A stretch of DNA of 64,000 nucleotides from Cutaneotrichosporon cavernicola (taxonomy: Eukaryota; Basidiomycota; Tremellomycetes; Trichosporonales; Trichosporonaceae), in NCBI RefSeq assembly GCF_030864355.1, contig NC_083394.1:620001-684000 (forward strand), given 5' to 3'. Shown piece after piece: positions 1-10,286 of this stretch; the stretch's first letter is position 1, and every line of letters begins with the position of its first letter. The translations under genes were made by a program, and so were the position numbers. The notes below the pieces were generated by a model. The model did no database searches. It was not told the DNA's origin and saw nothing but the letters and a program-made list of their open reading frames with translations.

Positions 1-302
1 CCACACGCTCACTCATGGGTAATGCGGTCGCGTACGCTTTCGTCGGTATCCTCCTCGGACCCATGTACCCCATCGTCATGATGGTCACGGTTGGCATCTT
101 GCCTGGCGACTTGCACCAGGGCGCTATCGGCATGGTCGCCAGTATGGGCCAGGTCGGGTCAGCTATCATGCCCTTCATCACTGGCGGGATTTCGAATGCG
201 CGCGGCGTGTGGATCCTCCAGCCGCTCATGATTGCTTTCATGGGCACGTCGCTTGTGATTTGGGCGTTTGTGCCGCGCGAGCGCAAGGGATGGCACGCGT
301 AG
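1..302 (+). CDS. MFS transporter, C-terminal fragment (5' end outside window)
   Basis: The open frame runs in from the left edge (codons in phase with position 3) and stops with TAG at 300-302. The visible 95 or so residues are hydrophobic and hold about three membrane segments. The stretch GILLGPMYPIVMMVTVGILP followed by GSAIMPFITGGIS is typical of the last helices of FHS/BSC6-like major facilitator proteins. The end is a short charged tail (PRERKGWHA). Substrate cannot be told from the fragment. The ATG at 15 is in frame but lies inside a membrane segment region, so it is unlikely to be the true start. Confidence 0.75.
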   Translation, partial: TRSLMGNAVAYAFVGILLGPMYPIVMMVTVGILPGDLHQGAIGMVASMGQVGSAIMPFITGGISNARGVWILQPLMIAFMGTSLVIWAFVPRERKGWHA

Positions 303-484
303 TGTGAGAGAGTAAGGAGGGCATTAGTATTCTTGAGCATCCTGCATCTTTATAGATTTTCTTTATAGATTTGTATCACTACCTTGTCTGTTGCATCTAG
401 GACAATGCACATCTGCACTGTGACATGTTTCAGCGTCGGGGTCGAGGCCGCAGTGAGTAATGCTGCATCATCTATACACCTGGC

Positions 485-1106
485 CTACTTCTTGTGCTCG
501 CCCGTCCGCGAATCCACAGGCTGGAGGGGACACAGCGCGGCGCTAACAGTCCGCCCCTCCTCAAACAGCAGGTTATAAGTACTAGCCGCATTGCGCTGGC
601 GTCAGCTCTCAACTTGGTTCCAAGCTCACAGAGTCCATGACGTCCAACTGAATCCCGAGACTCGAGATGTAATCGCGCACCTCCCGCGGCGGAGGGAGCA
701 CGCGTGCGCCCGTGCCGAAGAGGAGGATTTCTGCCGTTAGCTTGTTAATTAGTCCTTTGATCTCACCTGGTCGCGGCACGACGCGCTCAAACACCTCGAA
801 CCGCTCCGCACTCCATCCCGCCCACGCGGCCGCCATGCCGCCCTTGGAATCTCCGGGCGGGTCCACGTCCCAGAGCAATGCGCGGCCGTCGACAAACACC
901 AGGCCGCCAGGGACCAGCAGGCCGTCCGAGAGATGGAAGCCGCGCGCGTCGAGTTTCGATACGCTCAAAGGCGGGTTGTCGCCGGCTTCAAAGAGGTTGG
1001 TGAGGCCAGAACGGGCTGCAGCGGACGCGTGGAATGCGCGCGCGCGCGCGCAGTGCGCGGCGAGTGGTTGGGTATGGCGCAAGGTCGTGCGGAGCGGGCC
1101 GAGCAT
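485..1106 (-). CDS. NDUFAF3: NDUFAF3-like mitochondrial complex I assembly factor (DUF498/Mth938 domain)
   Basis: Two exons, 630-1106 and 485-595, joined across a 34-nt intron (GTGAGC...GCCAG), give 195 residues. Without the splice the frame stops right after VMDS. With it the protein continues as RNAASTYNLLFEEGRTVSAA, the expected end of the family, which is strong support for the junction. I chose the ATG at 1106 over one 32 codons upstream because it starts an arginine-rich mitochondrial presequence (RTTLRHTQP...RARAFHAS). Core motifs are LLFGTGARVLPPP and YISSLGIQLDVMD. The family acts in the mitochondrial matrix or inner membrane during early assembly of NADH dehydrogenase. It is divergent from the TRIC-like gene with about 170 bp between starts, so they probably share a promoter. 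Confidence 0.9.
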
Positions 1107-1274
1107 GATGGAGTAGTTGGTGAGTGGGTGGAGGGGTGGAGGGGTGGAATGGAAATTCAAGTACTGTACAAGTGGAACCAACGACGTCACTGATATTTGC
1201 AACCTTCCACATCATCTCGTCTCTATTACTTGCTCACTGTCCTTTACCCTTTGTTGATCCCTTCCGCCTTCACC

Positions 1275-2440
1275 ATGTTCGACGACGTTGACGACGACCT
1301 CGTGTCGCGCGCCATTCTTCGCATTGCGCAACAGACACGTTACCTCGCCCCATGGACTGCGCTCCCCCTCGCAAGCGCCAGCATCGCTGTCGCAGACATG
1401 CTCCAGAACCTCACTGGACATACGGTGCATGATGTCTACTTTCCTTTTGTGCGGTTCAGCGTGCTCCACGCCATGCGCGTCAGCCTTGCATGGGCGGCCA
1501 TGACGCGGGGACGCAAGTCCGTGGGCTTGTTCGCTGACCTCTTTGGGTTCTTGGTCATTGCTTGTGAGTGTTGGATGTCGTGTCAGTGTAATTGACACCA
1601 GGGGGCGGAGGTACCCTCGTCTCGCTTCTCCTCGGTAACCCGCCCGCATGGCTCATCTCGCCCGTGCCATGGCTCGTCTACGTCGCCGTGTACCTCGTCA
1701 CTATCCCGACAAGACTGGCGAGTGTTATCAGCTCGGCACCCTCGCTTCCCCTGGGCCTCGTCCTCTCCCTCGTGGATGGGATGACCCGCGGCGTCTCGGT
1801 CGCCTCTATGCCCGCGTTGACTGAGAGCTCGCCCAAGACGGCTGGCTCGTGGCTCGCTCCAGTCGTGCTTGGAGCCATCGCGACCTGTGGCGGCGGCTGG
1901 ATCGCCCAAACCCTCGGTTTGGCCAGAGAGTCGTGGGCAATGGGTAGACCCTCCGTCCTTGGCGGTGGGGTGTGGAACACACTCGACGTGTGGGCTGCCC
2001 TTATCGCTGGCGTAGCGTACTCGACGCTTAACGGGCACTATCCCGCACTCAGGAAGGTGAGGCCTCTCGTTGCCGAGGCCCTTCCCGACGACCTCGAGAT
2101 CACGCCTGGAGTCGCGCGCGCTGTTGCCGTCCTCATCTTCGCGGGCCTCTTTGCCGCGCGCACTCTCGCAGTTTACTTCCAGCCTGCTGCAAAGGTCGCA
2201 GAGCAGCGCATCCAGGCCAAGGCCGCGAGCTTGCCCTCAAAGGCCGCCGCCCTGTCCGAGAAGATCAAGGCCGACGTCACACCGATTAAGGCCCAGACGC
2301 CAGAGCCCGAGACTCCTCGGCGCTCCACCAGATCCTCGCGGGCAGAAACTCCATCCACCACCAGTGGAACCCCTGCACCAGGCGAGGACACACCGAGCAA
2401 GCCGCGGAAACGCCGCGCCAAGAAGAAGGCAACGTCGTAG
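1275..2440 (+). CDS. multi-pass membrane protein, TRIC-type cation channel-like
   Basis: Two exons, 1275-1563 and 1602-2440, are split by a 38-nt intron (GTGAGT...ACCAG), giving about 375 residues. The N-terminal 260 residues contain six or seven hydrophobic segments. The order of a small polar segment, a glycine-rich helix start (WGGGTLVSLLLGNPPAWL), a proline-bearing helix and a second glycine-rich helix (CGGGWIAQTLGL) resembles the internally repeated fold of TMEM38/TRIC intracellular cation channels. The C-terminal 100 residues are hydrophilic, rich in Ala, Lys, Pro and Ser, and end in a basic cluster (RKRRAKKKATS) that could be a retention or nuclear-envelope signal. Family assignment rests on pattern only; an ER membrane protein of unknown role is the alternative. 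Start context CACCATG is good. Confidence 0.7.
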
Positions 2441-2585
2441 TCTGATCTGCCTGTCCTCTATTGCCAGCCTAATGCCACAACTTTGTTGCTTGACGTACAC
2501 ATGCATTGCATATCGATACTGACTATCTGCTGATACTGGCTACCGAGCAGGGTACATTACATGAGCTGCTGCTCTCTACTCTCTT

Positions 2586-4447
2586 TTAAGCCGGAAGAAG
2601 CCAGACAGCGGTGTCAGTTGGGACAGCACCGTCGACGAGGTCGCCCGATGAGAGCGCGACCTTGCGGTTCGAGGGGATGGAACGCGCCTCCTTGCCAAAG
2701 TTGACGAGCACCTCCCACCCGTTGGGCCGCTTGAAGTGGACAGTCTCGGCGTCGTCCGAGAGCCACTCAAGGTCCTCGGCGCACTGGAGCTCGTGCCTCA
2801 GCCCAAGCGCCTTGCGGTAGAGGTTGAGGGTCGAGTTGGGGTCCTTGTCCTCTACGTCAACCGCGAGCTTGCGGTATCCCTCAGGCTGAACGAGGTGGGG
2901 ACGCTTCCCTGGCCCAAAGCCCATGTTCTTGCCCTCACCGCTCCATGGCATGGCGATGCGGCATCCGTCGCGACCAACATCAACACCAGGCTTGCGGAAG
3001 AAGGTAGGGTCCTGGCGCTCCTCGTCTGGCATCTCGGCGACTTCGAAGAGACCAAGCTCCTCGCCCTGGTAGATGTACGCTGATCCGGGGAGAGCGAGGA
3101 TCATCATAGTCGCGGCGCGGGCGCGACGCAAGCCAAGCTCAAGGTCGGCAACGGGCGCCTTGCCCTTGTTGAGGAGGTACTTGCGCGCAGTCTCGTGGTA
3201 TCCTCCGTCGTCAGGCAGGGCGTGGCGCGTCGCGTGGCGGATGACATCGTGGTTCGAGAAGACCCAAGTGGTCGACGAGCCGCTCTGGGCTGCGTCGTCG
3301 AGCGAGTCGACAATGATCTTCTTGAATGCAGACGGGTCAAAGGGAGCCATGAGCATGTCAAAGGAGAAGGCCTGGCCGAGACCGTCGGCGGAAGCGTACA
3401 GAGGCTTGCGCTTGCTCGAGACCCAAGCCTCAGCAACGGCAGTGAGGGGAGGGCTGTACTCGTTGAACACCTTGCGCCACTCGCGGTAGATGTCAAACAC
3501 CTCGTTCCGGTCGAGGTACGGGTGTGCGTCGTCATCAAGTGTGCCCTCGAGCATCTTGAGGCTGAGGGAAGCAATCTCCTCCTGCGAGTGCAGCTTGTTC
3601 GAGTTGAGGATCTCGTCGACCTTCTTGGAACAACCGTGAGCGACGTCGATACGGAATCCAGAGACTCCACGGTCGGCCCAGAACCTCAGCGTCTTGATAA
3701 AGTCGGCGCGAACCTCGGGGTTCTCCCAGTTGAAGTCGGGCTGGCTCGCATCAAACAGGTGAAGGTAATACTGTCCATCACCAACGGGCTCCCATGCCGG
3801 ACCGCCAAACATGCACTCCCAATCGGCGGGCGCCTGGTCCTTGTTAGGACCGAGACCGTCGCGGAAGATGTAGCGGTTACGTTCGGGTGAGCCGGGACCA
3901 GCCTTGAGGGCGGCCTGGAACCACTCGTGGTCGTCCGACGAGTGGTTGGGCACAATGTCGACAATGACCTTGATGCCGGCGGCCTTGCATGCCGACGTCA
4001 TGTCGTCAAAGTCGGCGAGCGTGCCGATCTTGGGGTCGACGTTACGGTAGTCGGCAACATCGTAGCCGCCGTCCTTGAGCGCTGACGGGTAGAAGGGAGA
4101 GAGCCAGATAGCGTCGACGCCCAGGTCCTTGAGGTAGGGAATCTTGGAGGTGATGCCCACAAGGTCTCCGATACCGTCCCCGTTCGCGTCCATGAATGAA
4201 CGCGGGTAGATCTGGTACACAAGCGCCTGGCGCCACCAGTCGGCGGACGAGGCTGGGTGTGAGCGACTGGGTATTGGGACGTGGATGATTGGCGTGGGAG
4301 AACAAGCCCTCCACTGTAAGCCGACGCTCCGCATCCCCGCTGGGCTCATTACACTGAGCCGCAGCGCTCACAGGACGCAAACTCTCAGCCTCCGCCTTTC
4401 CTGGGCGTCTGGAACTCACTCTGGGGGTTGGCGTTGCTGATAGTCAT
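2586..4447 (-). CDS. GH13 alpha-glucosidase, bacterial-like
   Basis: Exons 4420-4447 and 2586-4252 give 564 residues; the first exon codes only nine residues plus one base before a 167-nt intron (GTGAGT...ACCCAG). The catalytic domain starts at once (SSADWWRQALVYQIYPRSF). GH13 regions are clear: DIVPNHSSDDHEW, GFRIDVAHG (nucleophile Asp near residue 210), AVAEAWV (acid/base Glu near 282) and FSNHDVIRH (Asp near 343). There is no signal peptide, so it probably hydrolyses imported maltose or isomaltose-type sugars in the cytosol. The NHDVIRHATRHAL signature and AEAWV are more like actinobacterial GH13 alpha-glucosidases than yeast maltases, which usually read FLNNHDQPR. Possible alternatives are an oligo-1,6-glucosidase or a sucrose-cleaving enzyme. 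No transporter gene is adjacent. Confidence 0.88.
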
Positions 4448-5068
4448 GTTGGTCTGGGTAGGTTGGAGAGACATTGTGCAATGGTGAGCTTTATACTACC
4501 CGCCATCTTCTTTCCCATTCTTGGCTGGTTGTTGATGGGCCAAGAGGTGACCCGTGGGGGAAGTGGGTGGTCGGTCTCGGACCGATGTCGGCCCTCGGGG
4601 CTGCGCCGAGTGGAGCTGCCATCCCAGGTTTTACCGCCTGCAACCATTGCCGTGAGGGCTTGGAGTCGGCGGAGCTCCCTTGTTACCCTCAAAGACTCCG
4701 GTAGACTCCAATAGACGGTCAGGTGCTCGCGCTATCTTCGGCGTCATGATCCGGAGAGAGGCAAGGAAGGCAAGGAAAACGTGGTAGAGGCATGTTGAAC
4801 CGGAGATGGGCGTTTGGTGAAGGGTTGTCATCTCGGCAACATCGGAGTGACCGCCGAATTACCGTTAGTGACATTTCCATACAAATCAAAGCGCCGAGAT
4901 GGTTCTTCAGGCTGCCCTTGACACTTGACGCTTGACGCAGCTCACCTGACCCTGCAAAACATCGGTGCAACGGCCCGCAGATGCTTGGACACGTGTAACA
5001 CACCCCGCGGGGTGTCCGCAGCTGGTTCTATCATCATACATGCATCAAGATACGACATAGAGACAAAA
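4448..5068. other. intergenic, 620 bp, no gene seen
   Basis: Lies between the GH13 start (left) and the stop of the NIPA-like gene (right), so it should carry the GH13 promoter and the NIPA 3' region. Short open frames on both strands have no recognisable protein and no splice-supported extension. Confidence 0.5.
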
Positions 5069-6668
5069 CTACCTTCTAGATGATACACCCGGCAACACGT
5101 TCTCAAAAGCCTGCCAATTCCCCTGCGATTGCCCATTGGCACCATCAGTCGTAAAAGACGAGCGCGAAGGGGCGCGATGCCCTAACGACGTAGACGGGGA
5201 TACTGGGGGTGTGCTTGCCAGCAAGAGGAGACCTCCTTGCGTGACGCCGAGCGCTATGTTGCTCTGCGAGCCGCGCTTGATCAGCCTCCCTGTTGGGGCC
5301 AGCGAGGTACGGCGCGATGAGTTGGAGCGTCTGAGAAGCGGCGTCTCCTCGGCTACTGGGGAGAGCGGGAGGCGTGGCTGCGGTACCACAAGGAGCTCCT
5401 CCGGTTCAGACACCTCGCCCGGCGGCGTCGTGAGGAAGTAGACGCCGAGAAAGGTCGTGGCGATCTGCTGGTTAGCCGGGTTGTCTGGGTGCAAGTGTGG
5501 ATGAGATATGACTCACTCCAAAAGCAAAGTTGACCACGGTCGAGAGCGTCATGTCCCGGAACTCTTCATAGAGCACGGCACTCCCAACGATCGCCGACAT
5601 GGAGAAGAAGACAAACTGCGTGGGAATAACCTCCTGTCACGTCAGCTTATGAAAAGCCGCCAGCTGAACCCACCTTGGACTCGAAGCGCATGAGAGCGCG
5701 GTTAAGGAACTTGATCTGAAAGACACTAGTGACGATAAGGATGACAATGGCGCCCCAAGCGACGGGCTCTCTGAGTGCCGTGAGCGGGGACGTCGACATG
5801 AGGGACGAGAGCGCCTTGGTCGCCATGACAGTGTATCCGCCAAAGAGGGCGCAGGTACCGACGTCCACGACGATGTGCTGCGCGCCGAATGGCTCGTTTG
5901 ACAGCCACACGCCTATGCCGATAAGAACAGCAGTGACAGCCATGAGCGCGATCATGGGCGGCGCAATGATTGCAGCGATTAGCTCATCCGGCGACAGCTA
6001 ATGTCAGCATTCCCCACACGGAATGTCACTCATTTGCACGGCCGAACCACGCATCTACATCCCTGACTCACGCGTGGATTGGATCCCTTGCCAGACCACA
6101 CAACGGTGATGGCCCCGAGGATGGCGAGGGCGACACCGAGGACGTTGCGCTTGGTAAAGCGTTCATGTAAGACTAGCGGGGCAAATACGCAGTTGGCAAT
6201 AAGGGCGACTGTACCCAGAGGTGCGACGACTGACGCAGGCGCAAAGCCATACGAGAGAAAATTGCCGCACTCGCCCACCGACATGAGTGCGAGGCCGAGC
6301 CACCACAGCTTGGAGCGGAGGTAGTCACCCTCGTTGACAGCCGGTGGGCTCTGTGCGCCATCAAGACCATGCACACCGTCCGCGAGCTCGACCTGGACCG
6401 CGACAGGACTGTCGCCTAGCCTCGCATTTGCGCCGAGGGTGGCCCAGTCGCCATCCGCCCCGTACGTGGGCGAGAATGAGCGGGTGGATGCCCCGCTTGG
6501 TCGCCGCTCGGGTTCGATGCCCACCGGATGGGCGGTCGTGACCAAGGAGGAGAGCGCGTCCCGCTCCTGTCGGCTGTGTGCGAGCTTTTGGATTGTGAGT
6601 GCCAATGAGATGAGGACGTTGCCCGCACAGGCGATGGCGACGCCGATGAGGGACGCGGTGTCGCCCAT
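5069..6668 (-). CDS. NIPA-like magnesium transporter (DUF803 family)
   Basis: Four exons, 6072-6668, 5674-5997, 5517-5633 and 5069-5464, with introns of 74, 40 and 52 nt, give 477 residues. The sequence opens with a membrane segment (LIGVAIACAGNVLISLAL), then a loop of about 100 residues rich in Ser and Arg, then the family core: LGLALMSVGECGNFLSYGFA, APLGTVALIANCVFAPL, HERFTKRNVLGVALAILGA and, after splicing, PTQFVFFSMSAIVGSAVLYEEF. About nine membrane spans fit the NIPA/drug-metabolite transporter fold. The 130-residue C-terminal tail is hydrophilic with RRSNSSRRTS-type basophilic phosphorylation sites. Family members move Mg2+ across the plasma membrane or endosomes; that role here is inferred from homology. 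Every junction restores conserved family sequence. Confidence 0.88.
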
Positions 6669-6899
6669 TGCTAGAGCATTATGAGAGTGGGAGGAGGAGC
6701 GTCTTCGATCTCAGCAATGCACGATCCGTGATCGGCAGTGATACCGAGTCTGCCGGGTGGCCGGCTGAGAGTTGCACTCCTCCACAGGCGTGCAAACAGG
6801 CGCGCAGAATTCCTAATAGGCAAGCCAATCCTGATCCAAACAACGACATATATAGATTCCGGGGGGACGAAAAATCACGTGACTTCCTGGTCACGTATT

Positions 6900-6972
6900 G
6901 GTCGCTTAGCTCAGTGGTTAGAGCGCGTGCTTCACACGCCCGAGGTCGGTGGTTCGACCCCGCCAGTGATCA
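6900..6972 (+). tRNA. tRNA-Val (anticodon CAC)
   Basis: Full cloverleaf by eye, 73 nt without intron: 7-bp acceptor stem with two G-U pairs, D arm GCTC/GAGC, anticodon loop TTCACAC, variable loop AGGTC, T arm GGTGG/CCGCC around TTCGACC, discriminator A. The anticodon stem has one T-C mismatch (third pair), so either the gene is slightly degenerate or the mismatch is tolerated. A T-run (TCTTTT) follows within about 10 nt as a Pol III stop. Confidence 0.85.
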
Positions 6973-8662
6973 TTGTCTTTTGCTTGTGGGCTGCTACCCT
7001 CTGTTAAGGCGGAAGACACCAGGCGTTTGGAGTTGGAGCCCACTGCCGGGAAGGCTGGGGGACCGATAAACTGAGCCATCGTTGTCGCTGTGGCCATGCT
7101 ATGCGAGTGCGCCATGTTCAATGTAAGAAGAGAATGAATGGAGATTTAAGAAGGCAATACCAGACACGTATACGACTGAAGCGATACAGAGTGAGAGGTG
7201 AGAACGCTAGTGGTACGAGATGGAGCCAGGGGGTCATCCAGGGCTTCAGCAAGACACAGCCTGTTTGGAAGCCTTGCATCTCTATCTCTTGTGGCCGCAT
7301 TAAACCTCCCTCTCTCTCCTCTGTTTATGAATTGCGCAGTGCACGTTTCCACCTCACCCCTCCGACACTAGGCTCCCACCTGTTTCTGATTCATAACTTC
7401 ACACTTGCTGGGATCCACTATTCTCTGTCGTAGAGTTGAGCAAATCGGGAGGTCATCACTCCAAAGGGCATGAACCGGAACAGCTTGCCCGAAGTGCCTG
7501 CACCACGCAATCTCGGGTCAGGAATTGCCCGTAGTTGATACCCAGAATGATTCCCACGTATCGCAGAGCCCCGTTTCCGCCACATTCCAGAGACGTACGT
7601 TGGTAGCTCGAATCTCGACCCCAAAACACGATGTGACTCATGCCTACGCTGTGTACTGTATCCATGATGCGAGATAGGTCATTAACATGTTGAATAGACG
7701 ACATGTCAATGCCAATCCCTACAGGATCGGCCAGACAACCGATATGGACCAGCACCCGCCTCTCGTTGAACAACAAGCAACGCAACGGAGCGTTACAAGA
7801 CCACTCATCGTATTGGGCGCAAAAGGTAACGCGACCCCCGATATCAGCTGTACCTCTACCTGCCGTCATTGCCTGTGAGACTCAAATACCCGCCAACCTC
7901 TTGCACATCCGCGGTCAGTCACCAGGACCGAACCAGGTTGTGCATCGCGTCGTTCAGGGCAACTCGCGGCCCGAAATCAAAGTCGCGGCGCGTATCGTTG
8001 GAGAGACGTTCCGCCGATCCCGCCGTCAGTTGACCTCTGATAACGAGAATGTGGAATACAGGAACGCCGTTCCTGCCTCTCTAGCGGGGCTCTCTACAGT
8101 AGCCCGGCTCTCTAGCGGGGCTTGGGGGCTCGTAGAGCAGCGCCTCTATTGGTAGCAAGCGGTGGTAGCTGAGAAACGCGCTGGGAATTCCAATTCCTGG
8201 GCTGAACATTACCGTCTCATTGGATGGAGTCAACATTACTTGTCGACCGTGCCCATTGTTTAATTTGAGGTATACATAATTTGTAACATTACTTTTGCCA
8301 TCTCACGATTAGGCACCGGGGGCGGGAAGTGTCCCAACCTATGATACAGTTTACGCGGGCGAGGCACGTAATGTAATATATGTACAGCAATGTCCAGGTC
8401 GTCCTGACAACGGCGTAATGTTCAGATACAGGAGGTAATGTCCACGATATGTGGGTCGGTTCGCGACTCTCGACTCTACTGGTTCTCATGTCCGTGGCGA
8501 CGCGTCGGGCTGGTTCGTGGGAACGGCGACGACGACCAGACTCTCTATTCTATTTAAACGACTTGATTGTAGCTGGATCAGACTTATCATCTGATCGTCT
8601 TGGTCTCACTACGAACACTCCAACACTTTACTTTACATTACATCCACAGTCTTTACTATACC
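6973..8662. other. 1.7-kb interval without a secure gene
   Basis: Mostly unassigned. The only sizeable frame is the orphan entry at 7456-7869. Around 8076-8122 a short unit containing TCTCTAGCGGGGCT occurs twice. The right end is AT-richer and includes a run at 8553-8560 (TTTAAA-like) upstream of the secreted beta-trefoil gene, a plausible core promoter. Confidence 0.4.
7456..7869 (-). CDS. orphan open frame, 137 residues, doubtful gene
   Basis: An uninterrupted frame on the minus strand with mixed hydrophobic and polar composition and eight cysteines, ending SCSGSCPLE. I do not recognise it. There is no signal peptide at the first Met, and I could not find a splice-supported upstream exon. 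It could be the body exon of a small secreted protein, a decayed gene or chance. It is reported because the frame is long for this interval and its codons look more gene-like than the neighbouring frames. Confidence 0.25.
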   Translation of the reverse strand: MTAGRGTADIGGRVTFCAQYDEWSCNAPLRCLLFNERRVLVHIGCLADPVGIGIDMSSIQHVNDLSRIMDTVHSVGMSHIVFWGRDSSYQRTSLECGGNGALRYVGIILGINYGQFLTRDCVVQALRASCSGSCPLE

Positions 8663-9165
8663 ATGGTCGCCTTCACCACCCTCCTTACAGTCCTGGCCTC
8701 CACCGCCGCCTTGGCCGTATGTTCCTTCCCCATCCTATCTAACACCAGGCGCCACACGAGCCGCGCGCACCGACCCAAATCCAATCGCGCGTCTCCAACA
8801 CCCGCGTGGGCAACCTTTGCATCGGTCCAGGTGGCACAAATGGCGAAGATCTCACCCTCATGAGCTGCTCGGACAAGAATGCAGAGGCCCAGTTCAGCAA
8901 CAGTCAGATTGTCATGAACAACGGCGTCGCCGAGGTCCAGGCCGGCATGAACATCATCCCTTGGGTCCACGTGCGCCCGGCAACCCAAACCGAACCACAG
9001 GCGTCCAAGCAGAGGTGGACGATGCCTACCGTTGAGGGTTACGTGCGCTTCCAGGCCACCGACTGGCAGTGTCTCACTGTGGGAGACGTCATGCCGGGCC
9101 CTGCAAAGCTCCTCATGGAGCCTTGCCGGGCTGCTGACGTCAACCAGGACTTTATGTTGATTTAA
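8663..9165 (+). CDS. small secreted protein with ricin-B-like (beta-trefoil) features
   Basis: Exons 8663-8716 and 8749-9165, joined over a 32-nt intron (GTATGT...CTAACACCAG), give 156 residues. Exon 1 is exactly a signal peptide (MVAFTTLLTVLASTAALA), and the intron falls at the predicted cleavage site. The mature part has the spaced pattern of one beta-trefoil lobe pair: GNLCIGPGG...LTLMSC, then QRWTMPTVEGYVRFQ, WQCLTVGD and KLLMEPC. This resembles carbohydrate-binding lectin-like domains of secreted fungal proteins. No enzyme motif is present. A role in binding cell-wall or host glycans is possible but unproven. Start context ACCATGG is strong. Confidence 0.75.
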
Positions 9166-10071
9166 AGGAGGTAGTAACGGACTATGATTGTATACCCATA
9201 TTCTATGACATTGTTCGAACATAATGTTCTCCGGAAGCGAGAAGCGTACGAAATGGCGTCAGACCGGCAAGTCGGCAACTCAAGGTTGGAGCATAACTTT
9301 GGGACTTTGGGGAAACATGCTCCCACTTGAGCCGTGTCTTCCGGTTTGACTTTGACTTTGAAGCCCGCCCACGAGCCCAGCGACGTAACTCATCTTTCTG
9401 CAGTTGGTCAGACGTACCCTGGAGAATACGGCGAGTTATCTGCCTTTAAATGGCAACCCGGAACCCGCTGTTGACGTCATTGGGGCTGTATCCCTCTGAG
9501 ATTGATTGGACTGGTGTACTGTATGCCATGAAGAGCAGTGAGGATGGCTCTGTACAACCGCTACTGAGAGATATACTGCCTCATCACCATCCACAGTTTT
9601 GGCAAGTACACCCTCCCTCGTTGACGCACAACACCTCCAGGCCTCGGCTCTCACCATGGGGTACAGTATCCCATGTTCGCCGCGGAGGCAAAATCTCCAG
9701 CTCTGGTTTGGATGGCGTGCCGCCAATATCTCGTCATGGAGTATCTAGAGTGTCCATGCACAGTCAACCGGCTTACCAGGCCCAAGCCACGGCGGGAGGC
9801 ACCGGGAGGCCGGCCCGGAATCGCCATGACGACCGGGTCCCACTGGAGTTTGAGTTATGCGCATGGTTCCAAGCGTATTGCTGATTAACACGCCTGAAGC
9901 AGATGCTCGTAGGCAACCTCCACTTTTTAGTTTGCTTCCCTCAACTTGCACTGCATTCCTCGCACGAGCCGCACTTGCCATCCATCGCATGCTTTCAACA
10001 GACCGCTTGGCCTGCCGCACCCCGACCTCCTGCCCGAAACTGGACGCTCCGGCTCCAAAGAACATGTGTTC
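9166..10071. other. intergenic, 0.9 kb, no gene seen
   Basis: Lies between the secreted beta-trefoil gene and tRNA-Ala. Frames such as 9450-9884 (+) have no recognisable domain, no splice support and proline/arginine-biased shadow composition. Confidence 0.4.
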
Positions 10072-10170
10072 GGGCGTGTAGCTCAGTTGGTAGAGCGTGT
10101 CATTAGCATTCAGTAGCACTGCTATTAGGATCTCTTGACAAGGTCTTTGGTTCGATTCCTAACTCGTCCA
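10072..10170 (+). tRNA. tRNA-Ala (anticodon AGC) with 26-nt intron
   Basis: The acceptor strand GGGCGTG pairs with CTCGTCC and keeps the G3-U70 pair that marks alanine tRNAs; the T6-T67 mismatch also occurs in yeast tRNA-Ala. D arm GCTC/GAGC, anticodon stem TGTCA/TGACA, loop TTAGCA then T. An intron at 10109-10134 sits in the canonical place, one base 3' of the anticodon. T arm TTTGG/CCTAA around TTCGATT has one T-T mismatch. Discriminator A, followed by a TCTTTT Pol III stop. The T-stem mismatch leaves a small chance of a decaying copy. Confidence 0.8.
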
Positions 10171-10286
10171 CATCTCTCTTTTGTTTGTAGTGTCAGCGTC
10201 TAAGCCTGCCCTTGCGAGGTAGGGCCAGCCAGAGACGCAGCATCTTGCATCTACAATCTACTCGACCTGTTCTTATCCGTATCCGG

